Positions 1 to 8,287 of a stretch of DNA of 64,000 bases are shown piece after piece. Source of the DNA: CAVTSA01 sp963737225. Its GTDB lineage: Bacteria > Chloroflexota > Dormibacteria > Dormibacterales > Dormibacteraceae. A program made the translations under genes and the position numbers. The stretch spans positions 672,071 to 736,070 of the forward strand of contig CAVTSA010000017.1 of the NCBI GenBank assembly GCA_963737225.1, in the 5' to 3' direction. The notes below the pieces were generated by a model that had not been told where the DNA came from, searched no databases, and worked only from the letters and a program-made list of their open reading frames with translations. How positions within the stretch are numbered: position 1 is the stretch's first letter; each line of letters starts with the position of its first letter.

Positions 1-397
1 CGACGGTAAGAGGGGCTTCGAAGCTGTCGACCTGGCGCCCGTAGCCGTTGCGACGCACCGTGATCGGGAGGGCCCCGAAGCTGCGCTGCCCCTGCCTCCC
101 GTCGGTGATGTTCCGCGCAAGGAGGATCATGCCGGCGCAGGTCCCGAGCGTGGGCGTGCCGCCCAGCACCAGCTGCCGGACCGGCTCCCAGAGCCCCATC
201 CGCTCGAGCAGGATCTGCATCGACGTGCTTTCCCCACCCGGGAGCACCAGGCCGTCCAGGCCCTCCAGGTCCGCCTCGGAGCGCACCAGTCGCGCGCGCG
301 CGCCGACATGGTCAAGGACGCGCGCGTGGTCGGCGAAGGCACCCTGCATCGCGAGCACCCCGATCTCCGGCCTCGCTCCTGGAGCGTCGGCACTCAT
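1..397 (-). CDS. pdxT: Glutaminase subunit of pyridoxal 5'-phosphate synthase (3' end beyond window)
   Basis: PdxT hydrolyses glutamine and channels ammonia to PdxS for de novo vitamin B6 (PLP) synthesis in the cytosol. The visible 132 residues carry the class I amidotransferase landmarks: an oxyanion-loop LPGGEST near residues 52-58 and the nucleophile Cys in GTCAGM near residue 87. The catalytic His/Glu pair expected near residue 170 lies outside the window. The start is the ATG at 397, which keeps the conserved IGVLAMQGAF strand at residues 12-21. It begins 9 bases after the pdxS stop, so the two subunits are co-transcribed. Identification rests on these motifs and on the neighbour. Confidence 0.95.
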   Translation of the reverse strand, partial: MSADAPGARPEIGVLAMQGAFADHARVLDHVGARARLVRSEADLEGLDGLVLPGGESTSMQILLERMGLWEPVRQLVLGGTPTLGTCAGMILLARNITDGRQGQRSFGALPITVRRNGYGRQVDSFEAPLTV

Positions 398-406
398 CGG
401 CGCAAG

Positions 407-1309
407 CTACCAGCCTCGCGTCGCGAGCAGCTCCTCCTCGGGGATGGTCGGGATCTCCAGGCCGCGCATCGACCGGCCCAGGCCGGCGGACACCTCGGCG
501 AGGATCTCGGGCTTGTCGAAGTAGGTCGTGGCGCTCACGATCGCCTTCGCCATCCGGGCGGGGTTCTCTGCCTTGAAGATGCCGGAGCCCACGAACACGC
601 CGTCCGCGCCCAGCTGCATCATCCAGGCGGCGTCGGCGGGGGTGGCGATGCCGCCGGCCACGAACGTGACCACGGGCAGCCGGCCCAGCCGCTGGACTTC
701 CTGTACCAGGTCGACCGGGGCGCCCAGGTCCTTGGACTCGTGGACCAGCTCGGCGTAGTTGAGACCGCGGAGCCTCTGCGTCTCCCGCGCCACCTGCGAC
801 AGGTGCCGCTTGGCCTCGATGATGTTGCCGGTCCCGGCCTCACCCTTGGTGCGGATCATGGCCGCGCCCTCGGCGACGCGGCGGAGCGCCTCGCCCAGGT
901 TCCGGCAGCCGCAGACGAAGGGCACCGTGAAGGCCCACTTGTCGATGTGGTTCTCGTCGTCGGCCGGGGTCAGCACCTCGGATTCGTCGATGTAGTCGAT
1001 TTCCAGCGCCTGCAGGATCTGCGCCTCGACCGTGTGGCCGATCCGGCACTTCGCCATGACCGGGATCGTGACCGCCTCTTTGATCGAGCGGATCAGCGCC
1101 GGGTCGGACATCCGAGCGACGCCCCCTTCCTTGCGGATGTCGGCGGGTACGCGTTCCAGCGCCATCACCGCGCAGGCGCCGGCCTCCTCGGCGATCTTCG
1201 CCTGGTCGGCGGTGACCACGTCCATGATCACGCCGCCCTTCAGCATGTCGGCGTGCCCCGACTTGACCCTGAACGTGCCTCGCTGCCCGTGTCCGTTGCT
1301 CTCCGACAT
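407..1309 (-). CDS. pdxS: Pyridoxal 5'-phosphate synthase lyase subunit PdxS
   Basis: PdxS condenses ribose 5-phosphate, glyceraldehyde 3-phosphate and ammonia into PLP as a dodecamer with PdxT. The 300-residue protein has the normal family length and is recognisable along its whole length: VKSGHADMLKGGVIMDV near the N-terminus, the sugar-binding Lys in PVMAKCRIGH (about residue 87), the KGEAGTG phosphate loop (about 154) and the C-terminal VFVGSGIFK. It is the first gene of a pdxST pair. No Shine-Dalgarno sequence precedes the ATG. A TAGAAT hexamer lies 9 bases upstream of it, so the message may be leaderless. Confidence 0.98.
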   Translation of the reverse strand: MSESNGHGQRGTFRVKSGHADMLKGGVIMDVVTADQAKIAEEAGACAVMALERVPADIRKEGGVARMSDPALIRSIKEAVTIPVMAKCRIGHTVEAQILQALEIDYIDESEVLTPADDENHIDKWAFTVPFVCGCRNLGEALRRVAEGAAMIRTKGEAGTGNIIEAKRHLSQVARETQRLRGLNYAELVHESKDLGAPVDLVQEVQRLGRLPVVTFVAGGIATPADAAWMMQLGADGVFVGSGIFKAENPARMAKAIVSATTYFDKPEILAEVSAGLGRSMRGLEIPTIPEEELLATRGW

Positions 1310-1318
1310 CCCGGAGTC

Positions 1319-1324
1319 ATTCTA
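1319..1324 (-). promoter_or_regulatory. Candidate -10 element for pdxST
   Basis: On the minus strand a TAGAAT hexamer lies 9 bases upstream of the pdxS ATG, and no ribosome site is seen between them. This spacing fits transcription starting at or next to the start codon. I could not find a convincing -35 hexamer, so this is an inference from position alone. Confidence 0.35.
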
Positions 1325-1406
1325 CGAAGAACTCGGTTTTGTTCTGGCACGGATTCCGGAATTTGGGGGTCAGGAGGGGGGGTGCTGTGCTGCACCGCTG
1401 CCCGCA

Positions 1407-1470
1407 GGACGTTTGTAGACGGATCGACCCCTCCGGGCGCGGTTTGGGGTGCTCCTGTACACAAACGTCC
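1407..1470. repeat. Intergenic inverted repeat between pdxS and the CoA-transferase gene
   Basis: Two 10-base arms, GGACGTTTGT (1407-1416) and ACAAACGTCC (1461-1470), are perfect complements. A further CCCC/GGGG pairing lies inside. It sits between divergently transcribed genes, so a terminator role is unlikely. A regulatory site or a member of the palindromic repeat set found elsewhere in the window is more plausible. Confidence 0.5.
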
Positions 1471-1495
1471 ATCGGGGGGGACCTAGGGTGAGCGC

Positions 1496-2587
1496 ATGGA
1501 CGAGACGGCCGGCCTCCTGGAGGGCCTCCGCGTGGTCGAGGTGTCCGCGTTCGTGGCGGCGCCGCTCGGGGGTGCGCAGCTGGCGCGGATGGGAGCCGAG
1601 GTCATCCGGATCGATCCGCTCGGCGGCCAGGTCGACGCCGGGCGCTGGCCCCTGCACCAGGGTCGCAGCCTCTACTGGGCGGGCCTGAACCGCGGAAAAC
1701 GGACGGTCGCGCTCGATCTTCGCCAGGAGCGGGGACTGGAGCTGGCCGCCCGCCTCGCCGCCAAGGCCGGCAACCTGCTCACCAACCTCCCGCCCCGCAG
1801 CCCGCTCGCCCATCCCGACCTGAGCCGTCGCAACCCGGACCAGGTGACGGTCCAGATCGTGGGGCATCGTGACGGTGGCGCCGCCGTCGATTACACCGTC
1901 AACGCGATGACCGGCTTCCCCTGGATCACCGGACCGGCGGACGCGACCGGCCCCGTCAACCACGTCCTGCCGGCCTGGGACGTCGCCACCGGGTATCTGG
2001 CGGCGGCCGCGGTGCTGGCGGCTGACCGGTCGCGTTCGGCGGGGCGCGGCGGCCGGCTGGTCACGCTGAGCCTGGCCGACGTCGCCCTCCAGGTCGCGGA
2101 CCACCTCGGGCTGGTGGACGAGGCGCGCCTTATGGAGGAGCCTCGCGGACGCTACGGCAACCAGGTCTACGGAACCTTCGGCACCGACCTCCGCTCCGCC
2201 GACGGCCGGTGGCTGATGCTGCTGGCGCTGACCTCCCGGCAGTGGCGCGCGCTGGTGGAAGCCACCGGGATCGAGGTCGGCGACCTGCCGGGTGACCTGC
2301 GGCGGGAGGGGGTTCGGTGGCAGCATCGCCAGGCGCTGACGGCTCGGCTGCGTGCCTGGGCCGCGTCGTTGCCCTTCGCCGAGGTGCGTGCCCGCCTCGA
2401 GGCGGCCGGGTGTCTGTGGGGCCCCTTCCGCACGTTCAAAGAGCTGGTTCGCGACGATCCGCGCGTGGGACCCCTGGTCGCCGCCCGTGCCCCCGACCCG
2501 GTGCTGGGCCAGGACACGGAGGCGGTGCTGGCTGAGCTGGGAGAGGACCCGGACCGGCTGCGCGCGGAAGGCGTGATCGCGAGCTGA
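1496..2587 (+). CDS. CaiB/BaiF-family CoA-transferase
   Basis: This 363-residue protein belongs to the class III CoA-transferase (CaiB/BaiF) family, which moves CoA between carboxylic acids through an aspartyl-CoA anhydride. The N-terminus GLRVVEVSAFVAAPLGG and the GAEVIRIDPLGG segment are the family's Rossmann-type start. An Asp in the AAVDYTVNAMTGFP segment (about residue 135) is the likely catalytic region. That YTVNAMTGFP stretch recalls the mesaconyl/2-methylfumaryl-CoA transferase branch, but substrate assignment is only a suggestion. It is a stand-alone gene between pdxS (divergent) and a repeat-rich spacer. Confidence 0.85.
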   Translation: MDETAGLLEGLRVVEVSAFVAAPLGGAQLARMGAEVIRIDPLGGQVDAGRWPLHQGRSLYWAGLNRGKRTVALDLRQERGLELAARLAAKAGNLLTNLPPRSPLAHPDLSRRNPDQVTVQIVGHRDGGAAVDYTVNAMTGFPWITGPADATGPVNHVLPAWDVATGYLAAAAVLAADRSRSAGRGGRLVTLSLADVALQVADHLGLVDEARLMEEPRGRYGNQVYGTFGTDLRSADGRWLMLLALTSRQWRALVEATGIEVGDLPGDLRREGVRWQHRQALTARLRAWAASLPFAEVRARLEAAGCLWGPFRTFKELVRDDPRVGPLVAARAPDPVLGQDTEAVLAELGEDPDRLRAEGVIAS

Positions 2588-2597
2588 AAAAGGGCGA

Positions 2598-2656
2598 TTG
2601 GTGCACCAACATCCCGGTTTCGCGGCCGCCGCCGGGCGATTGGTGCACCAACGCCC
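2598..2656. repeat. Pair of TTGGTGCACCAA palindromes (family A)
   Basis: Two copies of the perfect 12-base palindrome TTGGTGCACCAA lie at 2598-2609 and 2640-2651. Each sits in a GGGCGA...(A/C)GCCC frame that extends the stem. They directly follow the CoA-transferase stop. The first copy is preceded by an A-run. The same element recurs at 26.2, 28.6, 46.0 and 47.1 kb. A transcription-terminator or dispersed-repeat role is possible. Confidence 0.7.
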
Positions 2657-2713
2657 CTTTGACTCGTTCCCTTTGACCCACCCCCAACAGGGCCCTTTGA
2701 CCCGCGCTTTGAC
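2656..2713. repeat. Four irregularly spaced (C/G)CTTTGAC repeats
   Basis: CCTTTGAC occurs at 2656-2663, 2670-2677 and 2694-2701, and GCTTTGAC at 2706-2713. All are in the same orientation within 60 bases upstream of the PHP-hydrolase gene. Spacing is 14, 24 and 12 bases. The repeats could be regulator half-sites or residue of local duplication; the sequence does not decide. Confidence 0.4.
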
Positions 2714-2817
2714 CCTCCCTGCGCAGGGCCGGCGGCGGCTCCATCCCTCACCCATAACGTGCGTTGGATAGCATTCGCGGGTGCTTACCCAGGGGCCTGT
2801 CCGGCGGAGCTGACAGG

Positions 2818-3264
2818 ATGCCGCGCGAGATCCGCACTCTGCGTTTCGGGCTCGAGGACCAGCTGGCCGGCGAGCACCGCTCCGAACCGTTCCTGGTGCC
2901 CGCAGGGACCGAGAGCCTGGAGGTGGAGCTGAGCTACGACCGGTCGGCGGCGCTGATCGACCTGGGTTGCGAAAGTCCGCGAGGCTGGCGGGGCTGGTCG
3001 GGAAGCCGGCGCGACAGGTTCGTGATCCGCACCGACCGAGCGACGCCGGGCTATATCTCCGGAGAGCTCGAGCCGGGTGAGTGGAGCGTGCAGCTGGGTC
3101 TCCGCCGGCTGCCCGTCGATCCCATCGCGGTGTCGGTGACGATCACGGTGCCGGCCGACTCGAGCATCGAGACCGGAACCATCCGCGCCCGTGCTGGACG
3201 GTGCCGCTCGAGCCAGTGGCCGCCACCTTCCGGCGCCGGACGGGCTGACCTGGTTCGCCGGTGA
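2818..3264 (+). CDS. N-terminal part of a PHP-domain metallohydrolase (frameshifted from the next entry)
   Basis: Residues 1 to about 125 (start ATG 2818) form a beta-rich domain with SEPFLVPAGTESLEVEL and SGELEPGEWSVQLG. This matches the pre-domain usually fused N-terminally to CehA/McbA-type PHP hydrolases. After about 3185 the frame runs into unrelated arginine-rich sequence. Removing one C from the CCC run near 3188-3190 joins it in frame to the PHP domain at 3191. I therefore read 2818-4048 as a single gene of about 410 residues carrying a one-base insertion, either a sequencing error or a recent mutation. Confidence 0.6.
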   Translation: MPREIRTLRFGLEDQLAGEHRSEPFLVPAGTESLEVELSYDRSAALIDLGCESPRGWRGWSGSRRDRFVIRTDRATPGYISGELEPGEWSVQLGLRRLPVDPIAVSVTITVPADSSIETGTIRARAGRCRSSQWPPPSGAGRADLVRR

Positions 3265-4048
3265 TATGCATGCCCATACCACCCACTCCGACGGGACGCT
3301 GTCCCTCGATCAGCTCGCCGCCCGCGCGGTGGTGAGTGGCCTCGACTTTCTCGCCGTCACCGATCACAACACCGTCTCGCACCATCCTCACCTGGGCGCG
3401 GCGGCCGCCCGGCACGACGTCGCACTGCTTCCCGGGCAGGAGATGACCACACCCCGCGGCCACGCCAACGCGTACGGCGACATCGGCTTCGTCGACTTTC
3501 GCCGGCCGGCCGACTTCTGGGTACAGGAGGCGGCGGCACGCGGAGGCCTGCTCAGCATCAACCATCCGCTCGACCGCGACATGTGCTGGCAGCACCCGCT
3601 CCGAGAGCTTCCGGCAGCCCTCGAGCTCTGGCACGTCACCTGGTTCCTCGACCTCACCTCGACCGCGCCCTGGGCCCTCTGGGCGCGGTGGCGGCAGGAC
3701 GCGGTGCTGATCGGCGGGAGCGACTTCCACCGGCCGGAGCACGGCTTCCCGCCCGGCACGCCGACCACCTGGGTGGCAGCCGAGGAGCGCAGCCCGGAGG
3801 CCCTGCTCGCCGCCGTGTCCGCGGGCCGGACCGCGATCACCCGGTCCCCCGATGCCCGGGCTCCGGCGCTCCTGCGCGTGGAGGACGAGCTGGTGGCGAT
3901 CGACGCCGGAGGCACCGTGCTGAGCGACTTCGACGGCCGCCGTCGCGTTCTCGCCGGCGACCGCGTCACGATTCCTCTCTCTCGTGCCGGACGGGGACCG
4001 TACCGGCTCGAGGCTCCGTCCGGAGAGGTCCTCGCGATCTCGCGCTGA
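3191..4048 (+). CDS. PHP-domain metal-dependent phosphoesterase/hydrolase (CehA/McbA-like)
   Basis: The metal-binding motifs of the PHP family are all present: HAHTTHSDG, FLAVTDHNT, a Glu in LLPGQEMTT, a His in SINHPLD, and GGSDFHRPEHG near the C-terminus. These coordinate two or three metal ions and support hydrolysis of phosphoesters or, in the CehA/McbA branch, carbamates. Its natural N-terminus is probably the preceding frame (2818 onward), because translation from the GTG at 3191 starts in the middle of a domain and lacks a ribosome site. Substrate unknown. Confidence 0.8.
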   Translation: MLDGAARASGRHLPAPDGLTWFAGDMHAHTTHSDGTLSLDQLAARAVVSGLDFLAVTDHNTVSHHPHLGAAAARHDVALLPGQEMTTPRGHANAYGDIGFVDFRRPADFWVQEAAARGGLLSINHPLDRDMCWQHPLRELPAALELWHVTWFLDLTSTAPWALWARWRQDAVLIGGSDFHRPEHGFPPGTPTTWVAAEERSPEALLAAVSAGRTAITRSPDARAPALLRVEDELVAIDAGGTVLSDFDGRRRVLAGDRVTIPLSRAGRGPYRLEAPSGEVLAISR

Positions 4049-4144
4049 GGGTGCTTCGGGAGGCCTGTCGATTTTCGACGCGGCCGATCGACGCACGTGC
4101 AGGGGCCGGCAGATGCCTCGATACCGGAAGCAGGAGGAGTGGTG

Positions 4145-4606
4145 ATGGCGACGATGGCGCGGGCGGTGGTGAGCGTGGACGGCCGGCGCCGAGGGGAGAG
4201 GGTGGCGAGGACGGCGGGCCTCGTGTTGACCGGCATGGTCGGCCTCTTCATGGCGTTCGACGTGCTCGAGCACGCGTCGAGGATCGCACCGGTGGTGCAG
4301 TCCTTCCACCAGCTCGGATTTCCGGTCGGCGTGGCGCTGACGCTCTCGATCGTGGAGGCAGGCTGCCTGGTGCTCTACCTGGTCCCGCCGACCAAGGTGC
4401 TGGGCGCGATCCTGCTCACCGGATACCTCGGCGGGGCGGTGGCCCTGAAGGTCCGGATCGGGGCCCCCCTCTTCGGGGACGTGCTGTTCCCGGTGTACAC
4501 CGCGATAGCGATGTGGCTCGCGCTTTACCTTCGCGACAGCCACCTTCGCGCCGCGTTGCTGCCCTGGACCCGCCAGGCAACCGACGTTTCAGGAAAGGAG
4601 GATTGA
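4145..4606 (+). CDS. DoxX-like membrane protein
   Basis: A 153-residue protein with four predicted membrane helices (around GLVLTGMVGLFMAF, VGVALTLSIVEAGCLVLYLV, VLGAILLTGYLGG and LFPVYTAIAMWLALYL) in the pattern of DoxX-like family proteins. The ATG at 4145 is chosen over the upstream GTG/ATG options because AGGAGGAG lies 5 bases before it. The stop is one base before the ATG of the YCII-domain gene, and these two families are often neighbours. Physiological role unknown. Confidence 0.8.
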   Translation: MATMARAVVSVDGRRRGERVARTAGLVLTGMVGLFMAFDVLEHASRIAPVVQSFHQLGFPVGVALTLSIVEAGCLVLYLVPPTKVLGAILLTGYLGGAVALKVRIGAPLFGDVLFPVYTAIAMWLALYLRDSHLRAALLPWTRQATDVSGKED

Positions 4607-4607
4607 C

Positions 4608-4964
4608 ATGCGTTTTATGGGCACCATCTCGAGTCGCGAGAATCAGGGCGAGCCGCCGGCTGCGCTGTACGAGGCCATGGGCCCCTTCATGCAGGAGGCG
4701 TTCGGGGCCGGGGTGATCGCGGACACCGGAGGCCTGGAACCCTCTTCGAAGGGAACCCGCTTCGAGATGCGCGACGCGAAGCTGAACGTGGTCGACGGGC
4801 CTTACGCGGAGGCTCGCGAAGTCATCGGAGGCTGGGTGATCTACAACGTGTCCTCCCGCGAAGAGGCACTGCAGTGGACCGAGCGCTTCATCGACCTGCA
4901 CCGGAAGTACTGGCCCGCGTTCGAGTTCACCTGCGAGCTCCGGCAGATCATCGATCCGCAGTAG
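4608..4964 (+). CDS. YCII-related (DGPF) domain protein
   Basis: A 118-residue single-domain protein. The motif VVDGPYAEAREVIGGWVIYNV is diagnostic of the YCII/DGPF family, which has a dimeric ferredoxin-like fold and is often linked to ECF sigma factor genes. No sigma factor gene is present here. A strong AAAGGAGG site lies 6 bases before the ATG, inside the end of the DoxX-like gene, so the two are translationally coupled. Biochemical function is not known for the family. Confidence 0.88.
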   Translation: MRFMGTISSRENQGEPPAALYEAMGPFMQEAFGAGVIADTGGLEPSSKGTRFEMRDAKLNVVDGPYAEAREVIGGWVIYNVSSREEALQWTERFIDLHRKYWPAFEFTCELRQIIDPQ

Positions 4965-5038
4965 GGCAGATCGACGTTTGACGGGAGGGGGCGCCGGTCG
5001 CGCCCCCTCTCTCTTCGCGTGCCGGCAGCGGGCCTCGC

Positions 5039-5551
5039 TTACCGAGGACCCTGGTGGCGCACCTCTTCCACGTTCTGCAGCGCGTCCCGCAGGTCCTTGA
5101 TCCACGACTCCTCGTGCCTCCCGACCAGCCGTACGCACCAGGCCAGCGCGTCGGAGCGGCTGCGAGCGACACCGGCCTCGACCAGCGTGTCGAGGACCTG
5201 CCGCTGCGGCAGGTGCAGGCGCGTCATGACGGGTGTCGAACGGACCGTGAACATGGTGCGCTCACCGTCGAACTCGACCCCCCAGGCGACGCGCCGTCGA
5301 AAGCGATGCTCCGCCTCGTGTGCGACGCGCACGCGCTCGTCCCGGGTGTCCTCCCGGAAGCGGCGGGCGCGGGCCTCGACCGCGGCCGCCTTCGCCTGCG
5401 GCGTGGCATCGGCGGGCGGGTCGGGAACAGCAAGCGGACCGACCACCCAGATCTCGTCGTTGTCGGACTCCACGGTCGCCGGCCCGTCAAACCACGCGTC
5501 CGGGAGCCGGCCCCGGAACCAGGCGGCGATCTCGTCGTGTTGGCTGGTCAC
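5039..5551 (-). CDS. Hypothetical protein (170 aa)
   Basis: I do not recognise this protein. It is soluble, charged and has no signal peptide or membrane helix. The N-terminal half has EIAAWFRGRLPDAWFDGP and a strand-rich DNDEIWVVGPLAV segment, followed by an Arg/Glu-rich helix. The C-terminal 50 residues (LPQRQVLDTLVEAGVARSRS... ) resemble a short helix-turn-helix or ribbon-helix-helix-like segment. Translation starts at GTG 5551. It stands alone, convergent with the YCII gene. Confidence 0.7.
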   Translation of the reverse strand: MTSQHDEIAAWFRGRLPDAWFDGPATVESDNDEIWVVGPLAVPDPPADATPQAKAAAVEARARRFREDTRDERVRVAHEAEHRFRRRVAWGVEFDGERTMFTVRSTPVMTRLHLPQRQVLDTLVEAGVARSRSDALAWCVRLVGRHEESWIKDLRDALQNVEEVRHQGPR

Positions 5552-5650
5552 GGATTACATACTTACACGTTCGCCTGTCGGCGGCCGGTCACCGGTGGCC
5601 GGGTGTCTCGAGGGAAACCGGCCTTGTGCCGCCTCCGGTCTGCGCCCGCA

Positions 5651-5980
5651 TCACGAGGCCCTGCCGATGGCCTTGTCGTACGCGCGCGGGACCAGGTCCT
5701 GGTACTCGCGGTGTGTCTTGATGTAGGTCGCGACGAAGGGACACAGAGGCACGGCCTGCTCGCCCCGGGCGCGGACGTCGTCCAGTGCGCCGCGGACCAG
5801 CGCGCGGCCGATGCCGCGGCCCTCCACCTGGTCCGACACCTCGGTGTGCAGGAAGACGGTCCGGCCCGGGTCCTCACGGTAGACGGCAACGCCCACCGGC
5901 GCACCGCCGAGCCAGGCCTCGTACCGGTGTTCGGCGGCGTTGCGCCGGATCTCTGGAGCGTCGCTCTTGGAGTCGGTCAT
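5651..5980 (-). CDS. GNAT-like N-acetyltransferase (YjdJ-type)
   Basis: This 109-residue protein is a minimal acetyltransferase of the GCN5-related, YjdJ/PF14542-like group. It contains the acetyl-CoA loop in EVSDQVEGRGIGRALVRGALD and the family's VPLCPFVATYIKTHREYQDLV ending. The ATG at 5980 is preferred because sequence upstream in the same frame is unlike any protein and the domain begins right after it (IRRNAAEHRYEAWLGG). Substrate unknown; such small GNATs often modify small molecules or protein N-termini. Confidence 0.85.
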   Translation of the reverse strand: MTDSKSDAPEIRRNAAEHRYEAWLGGAPVGVAVYREDPGRTVFLHTEVSDQVEGRGIGRALVRGALDDVRARGEQAVPLCPFVATYIKTHREYQDLVPRAYDKAIGRAS

Positions 5981-6190
5981 ATCTTTTTGAGACAACCGCC
6001 GTTGGCGCGCCAACCGTCCACGCGCGGACCGAAATACGGGCGGTGGCGCACCGATCGCCCCTCCCGGGAACCCGGCGACCCCAACCGCCGGCGCCGAGAG
6101 GTGGCATCTGTCACCGGCCGCCATCGTCCGCCCACTTCGGGTCTCCGCGGCCCCCCACAACGCCTGGGCTGGGATTCACGGCTCAGGCGC

Positions 6191-7021
6191 CTAGCTTCTG
6201 CGGGCGGGCTCCTCCAGCGTGACCTCGATCGTCCCCTGAGCGGCCGCGATCCCGCCGACATCCCCGCCGCGCCCGCGCAGGACGTACGCGATTCCGACCG
6301 CGATCAGCGCGCCGGCGATCGGTCCCGCCACGTACACCCAGTAGTGCGAGAAGTTGGCGAGCACCAGGTCGGGCCCGAACGACCGCGCGGGATTCATCGA
6401 GGCGCCGCTGATCGGACTCGACCACAGCCCGGCCAGGACGATGTAGCCACCCACGGCCACCGCGGACATCGGTCCCACGTTCTGCGCCTTGGAGGCGGTT
6501 CCGAGAATCGTGCTCACCAGCCCTGCGGTCAGCGCCAGCTCGATGATGAACGCCTGCCAGTCGGGGACGTTCGGTCCCGGCTCGGTCGCACCAAGCTGGC
6601 CGATCTTGCCGAAGACCGCCGCCAGGAACAGGCAGGCGAGTGTCGCCGCCGCCAGCTGGATGATGATGTACCCGGGGACGCGCCGCCACGGGAAGTCTCC
6701 CCGCACGGCGAACGCCAGCGTCACCGCAGGGTTGAGGTGGGCTCCGGAGACGGCTCCCATGAAGAGGATGATCGCCATCACCGTCAACCCGGGGGCCGCC
6801 ACCGCGGCGGTTCTGCTGATCTCGCCGTGGCTCGCGGCGTCGACCACCGCGCCTCCTGCCCCGGCCATGACCAGCAGGAAGGTGCCGAGCAGCTCGGAGA
6901 AGAGGCGTCGCCATTCGAGCCTCGGGTCATCAAAGTCCGTGGCCGGCCGCTCCAGCGAGAACAGAGGATGCCAGAAACCGGGGCTGGGGGCAGGTGTCGT
7001 CCCCTGGGGTCGCGAGTCCAT
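6191..7021 (-). CDS. Aquaporin / MIP-family channel
   Basis: A six-helix channel of the major intrinsic protein family for water or small neutral solutes. Both half-helix signatures are present: SGAHLNPAVTLAF in the first half and SGASMNPARSFGPD in the second. The helices follow the usual order from FSELLGTFLLVMAGAGGAVV to the last helix AGALIAVGIAYVL. The start is taken as the ATG at 7021, giving a 276-residue protein with an extended cytosolic N-terminus. A longer in-frame start exists at 7132. Selectivity (water versus glycerol) cannot be read with confidence. Confidence 0.92.
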   Translation of the reverse strand: MDSRPQGTTPAPSPGFWHPLFSLERPATDFDDPRLEWRRLFSELLGTFLLVMAGAGGAVVDAASHGEISRTAAVAAPGLTVMAIILFMGAVSGAHLNPAVTLAFAVRGDFPWRRVPGYIIIQLAAATLACLFLAAVFGKIGQLGATEPGPNVPDWQAFIIELALTAGLVSTILGTASKAQNVGPMSAVAVGGYIVLAGLWSSPISGASMNPARSFGPDLVLANFSHYWVYVAGPIAGALIAVGIAYVLRGRGGDVGGIAAAQGTIEVTLEEPARRS

Positions 7022-7292
7022 TCGGAGGAGATTACCTTCGGGACCGGGACTCGCCCTACCACCTCGGTGCCATACCTGGACAATTGGCGAACCTTCGACC
7101 TCGCGGCGCCACTTCGCAGCGGCGCGAACCACCGCGCGTCGCGTCTCCGATGAGGTGCGGGCAATCTGGGCGGCCCTGCTCGTCGATTTGTCTAACCCGC
7201 GTCAGGCCGGCAGGGCCGGTCGATGGCGATCCGCGCCGCCGGACAAGCAGGGATCACCACCACGTTGGTCGCCGATCTGCCGGAGGACGGTG

Positions 7293-7421
7293 ATGAGCGT
7301 CACCGCGTCCCCGAAGGTCGCCGTCACCGCGTCAGAGGCTCAGCGGACAGCGCTCGCGCGGGGGTGGCGAGACCCTCATCGACCGAGACCCTCATCGACA
7401 TGGGTCGGGCGCTCGGGGTAA
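7293..7421 (+). CDS. Possible small protein (42 aa)
   Basis: GGAGG lies 6 bases before an ATG that opens MSVTASPKVAVTASEAQRTA and continues to a TAA at 7419-7421. The first 25 residues look protein-like. The last part crosses the tandem 16-bp repeat and becomes Pro/Arg-rich. It may be a genuine small protein or the truncated start of a lost gene. No homology is claimed. Confidence 0.25.
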   Translation: MSVTASPKVAVTASEAQRTALARGWRDPHRPRPSSTWVGRSG

Positions 7422-7464
7422 CGATCCAGGGACCTGGAAGACCGGTTGATCGGGGACGCGCGGC

Positions 7465-7498
7465 AGCGCCCCCCCGGCCGGTTTGCCGGGGGAGCGCT
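7465..7498. terminator. Strong GC-rich hairpin downstream of the minus-strand membrane-protein gene
   Basis: AGCGCCCCCCCGGC (7465-7478) and GCCGGGGGAGCGCT (7485-7498) form a 14-pair stem with one mismatch and a 6-base loop. It lies about 30 bases past the stop codon at 7529 of the minus-strand gene, where a terminator would be expected. No T-run follows, so termination may be imperfect or Rho-assisted. Confidence 0.6.
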
Positions 7499-7528
7499 GG
7501 TGATCGATCTAACGGGTCGTGGGTGCGC

Positions 7529-8105
7529 TCACGCCACGCTGGTCGCGCGCCGCGGGCTGAGCAGGACCGGCTTCCGGGTCAGCGCCAGGACGAGCTCGAA
7601 GACGAAGGTCCCGAGGACGACCAGGGTCGCCATCGCGGCACCGATCCCGGCCAGGAACAGGTACTGCCCGAACTGCGCCCAGCCGTAGGCGTTGAGCAGC
7701 GTCCCGCGCAGCATCTCGCCCTGGAAGAGCGTCGCCTTCTGGGCGGCGAGGGCGGCGTCGGCCGGCTGCGCCATCGCTGCCTCACTCACCTGCGCGTAGG
7801 TCTTGCCCCCGGCGACCTCGTTGAGGTGCACCGCGATGTAGCTGTCCGCGTACGTCTGCGCCTGCGGCCCGGTGGTCAGCTCCTGCCCCGCGTACGGACG
7901 CATCGCCTGCTGGTCGGAGGCCGGCAGCGCCTTGAAGGACGCGCTGCCGGTGGTCGGGAAGTAGATCTTCTGAGCCGCCAGCTGGTCGTGGACGGTGCCG
8001 GTGATGTAGCTGCTCTCGTACATCAGCAGTCCCGCGCCGAAACCGAACACCAGCAGCGAGCACCACCTGCAGCGTCATGATCCTCCACCGAAGTGCGGTC
8101 GTCAT
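7529..8105 (-). CDS. Two-helix membrane protein of unknown function (frameshifted near its N-terminus)
   Basis: AAGGAGGTCACGAAG precedes an ATG at 8105 that opens MTTALRWRIMTLQVVL. The same membrane helix then continues in another frame as VFGFGAGLLMYESSYITG from about 8050 to the stop at 7529. A 1-2 base indel near 8053 (a GCGC/GCTG context) therefore splits one gene of about 190 residues. The product would have an N-terminal helix, an extracytoplasmic domain with TGSASFKALPASDQQAMRPY, a second helix (GIGAAMATLVVLGTFVFELV) and a short tail. I do not recognise a function. Confidence 0.65.
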
Positions 8106-8287
8106 CTTCGTGACCTCCTTGAACTCTGGTATCCGGGCCGCACCTTCAGTCTTTCGCCTCCCCCCTCCCGCGCCCACCGCCGTCCGGCCTCCCTCTGCCC
8201 GGTCCACGGCCCCCCGCACCCGGGACCTTCGGCGGGTCCTCTGGCCCGGCCCCCCATCCGGCGGCCGGCGCCCGCGATGATGGACGG

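Larger units (their letters stand above)
7022..7528. other. Spacer with a tandem 16-bp repeat and no confident gene
   Basis: This 507-base stretch separates the aquaporin gene from the next minus-strand gene. It holds a weak short reading frame (7293-7421), a perfect tandem duplication of CGAGACCCTCATCGAC (7368-7383 and 7384-7399) and a strong hairpin at 7465-7498. No longer frame here looks like protein. Confidence 0.5.

Noticed and set aside
1370..2755. 461-codon minus-strand frame over the CoA-transferase gene
   Set aside because: Composition is Arg/Gln/Gly-rich and it runs through two intergenic repeats; the plus strand has a recognisable enzyme.
5054..7153. 699-codon plus-strand open frame over three minus-strand genes
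   Set aside because: It crosses three separately recognisable genes on the other strand and has a shadow-like composition.
7368..7399. Iteron-like origin from the tandem 16-bp repeat
   Set aside because: Only two copies and no replication gene or AT-rich region nearby.
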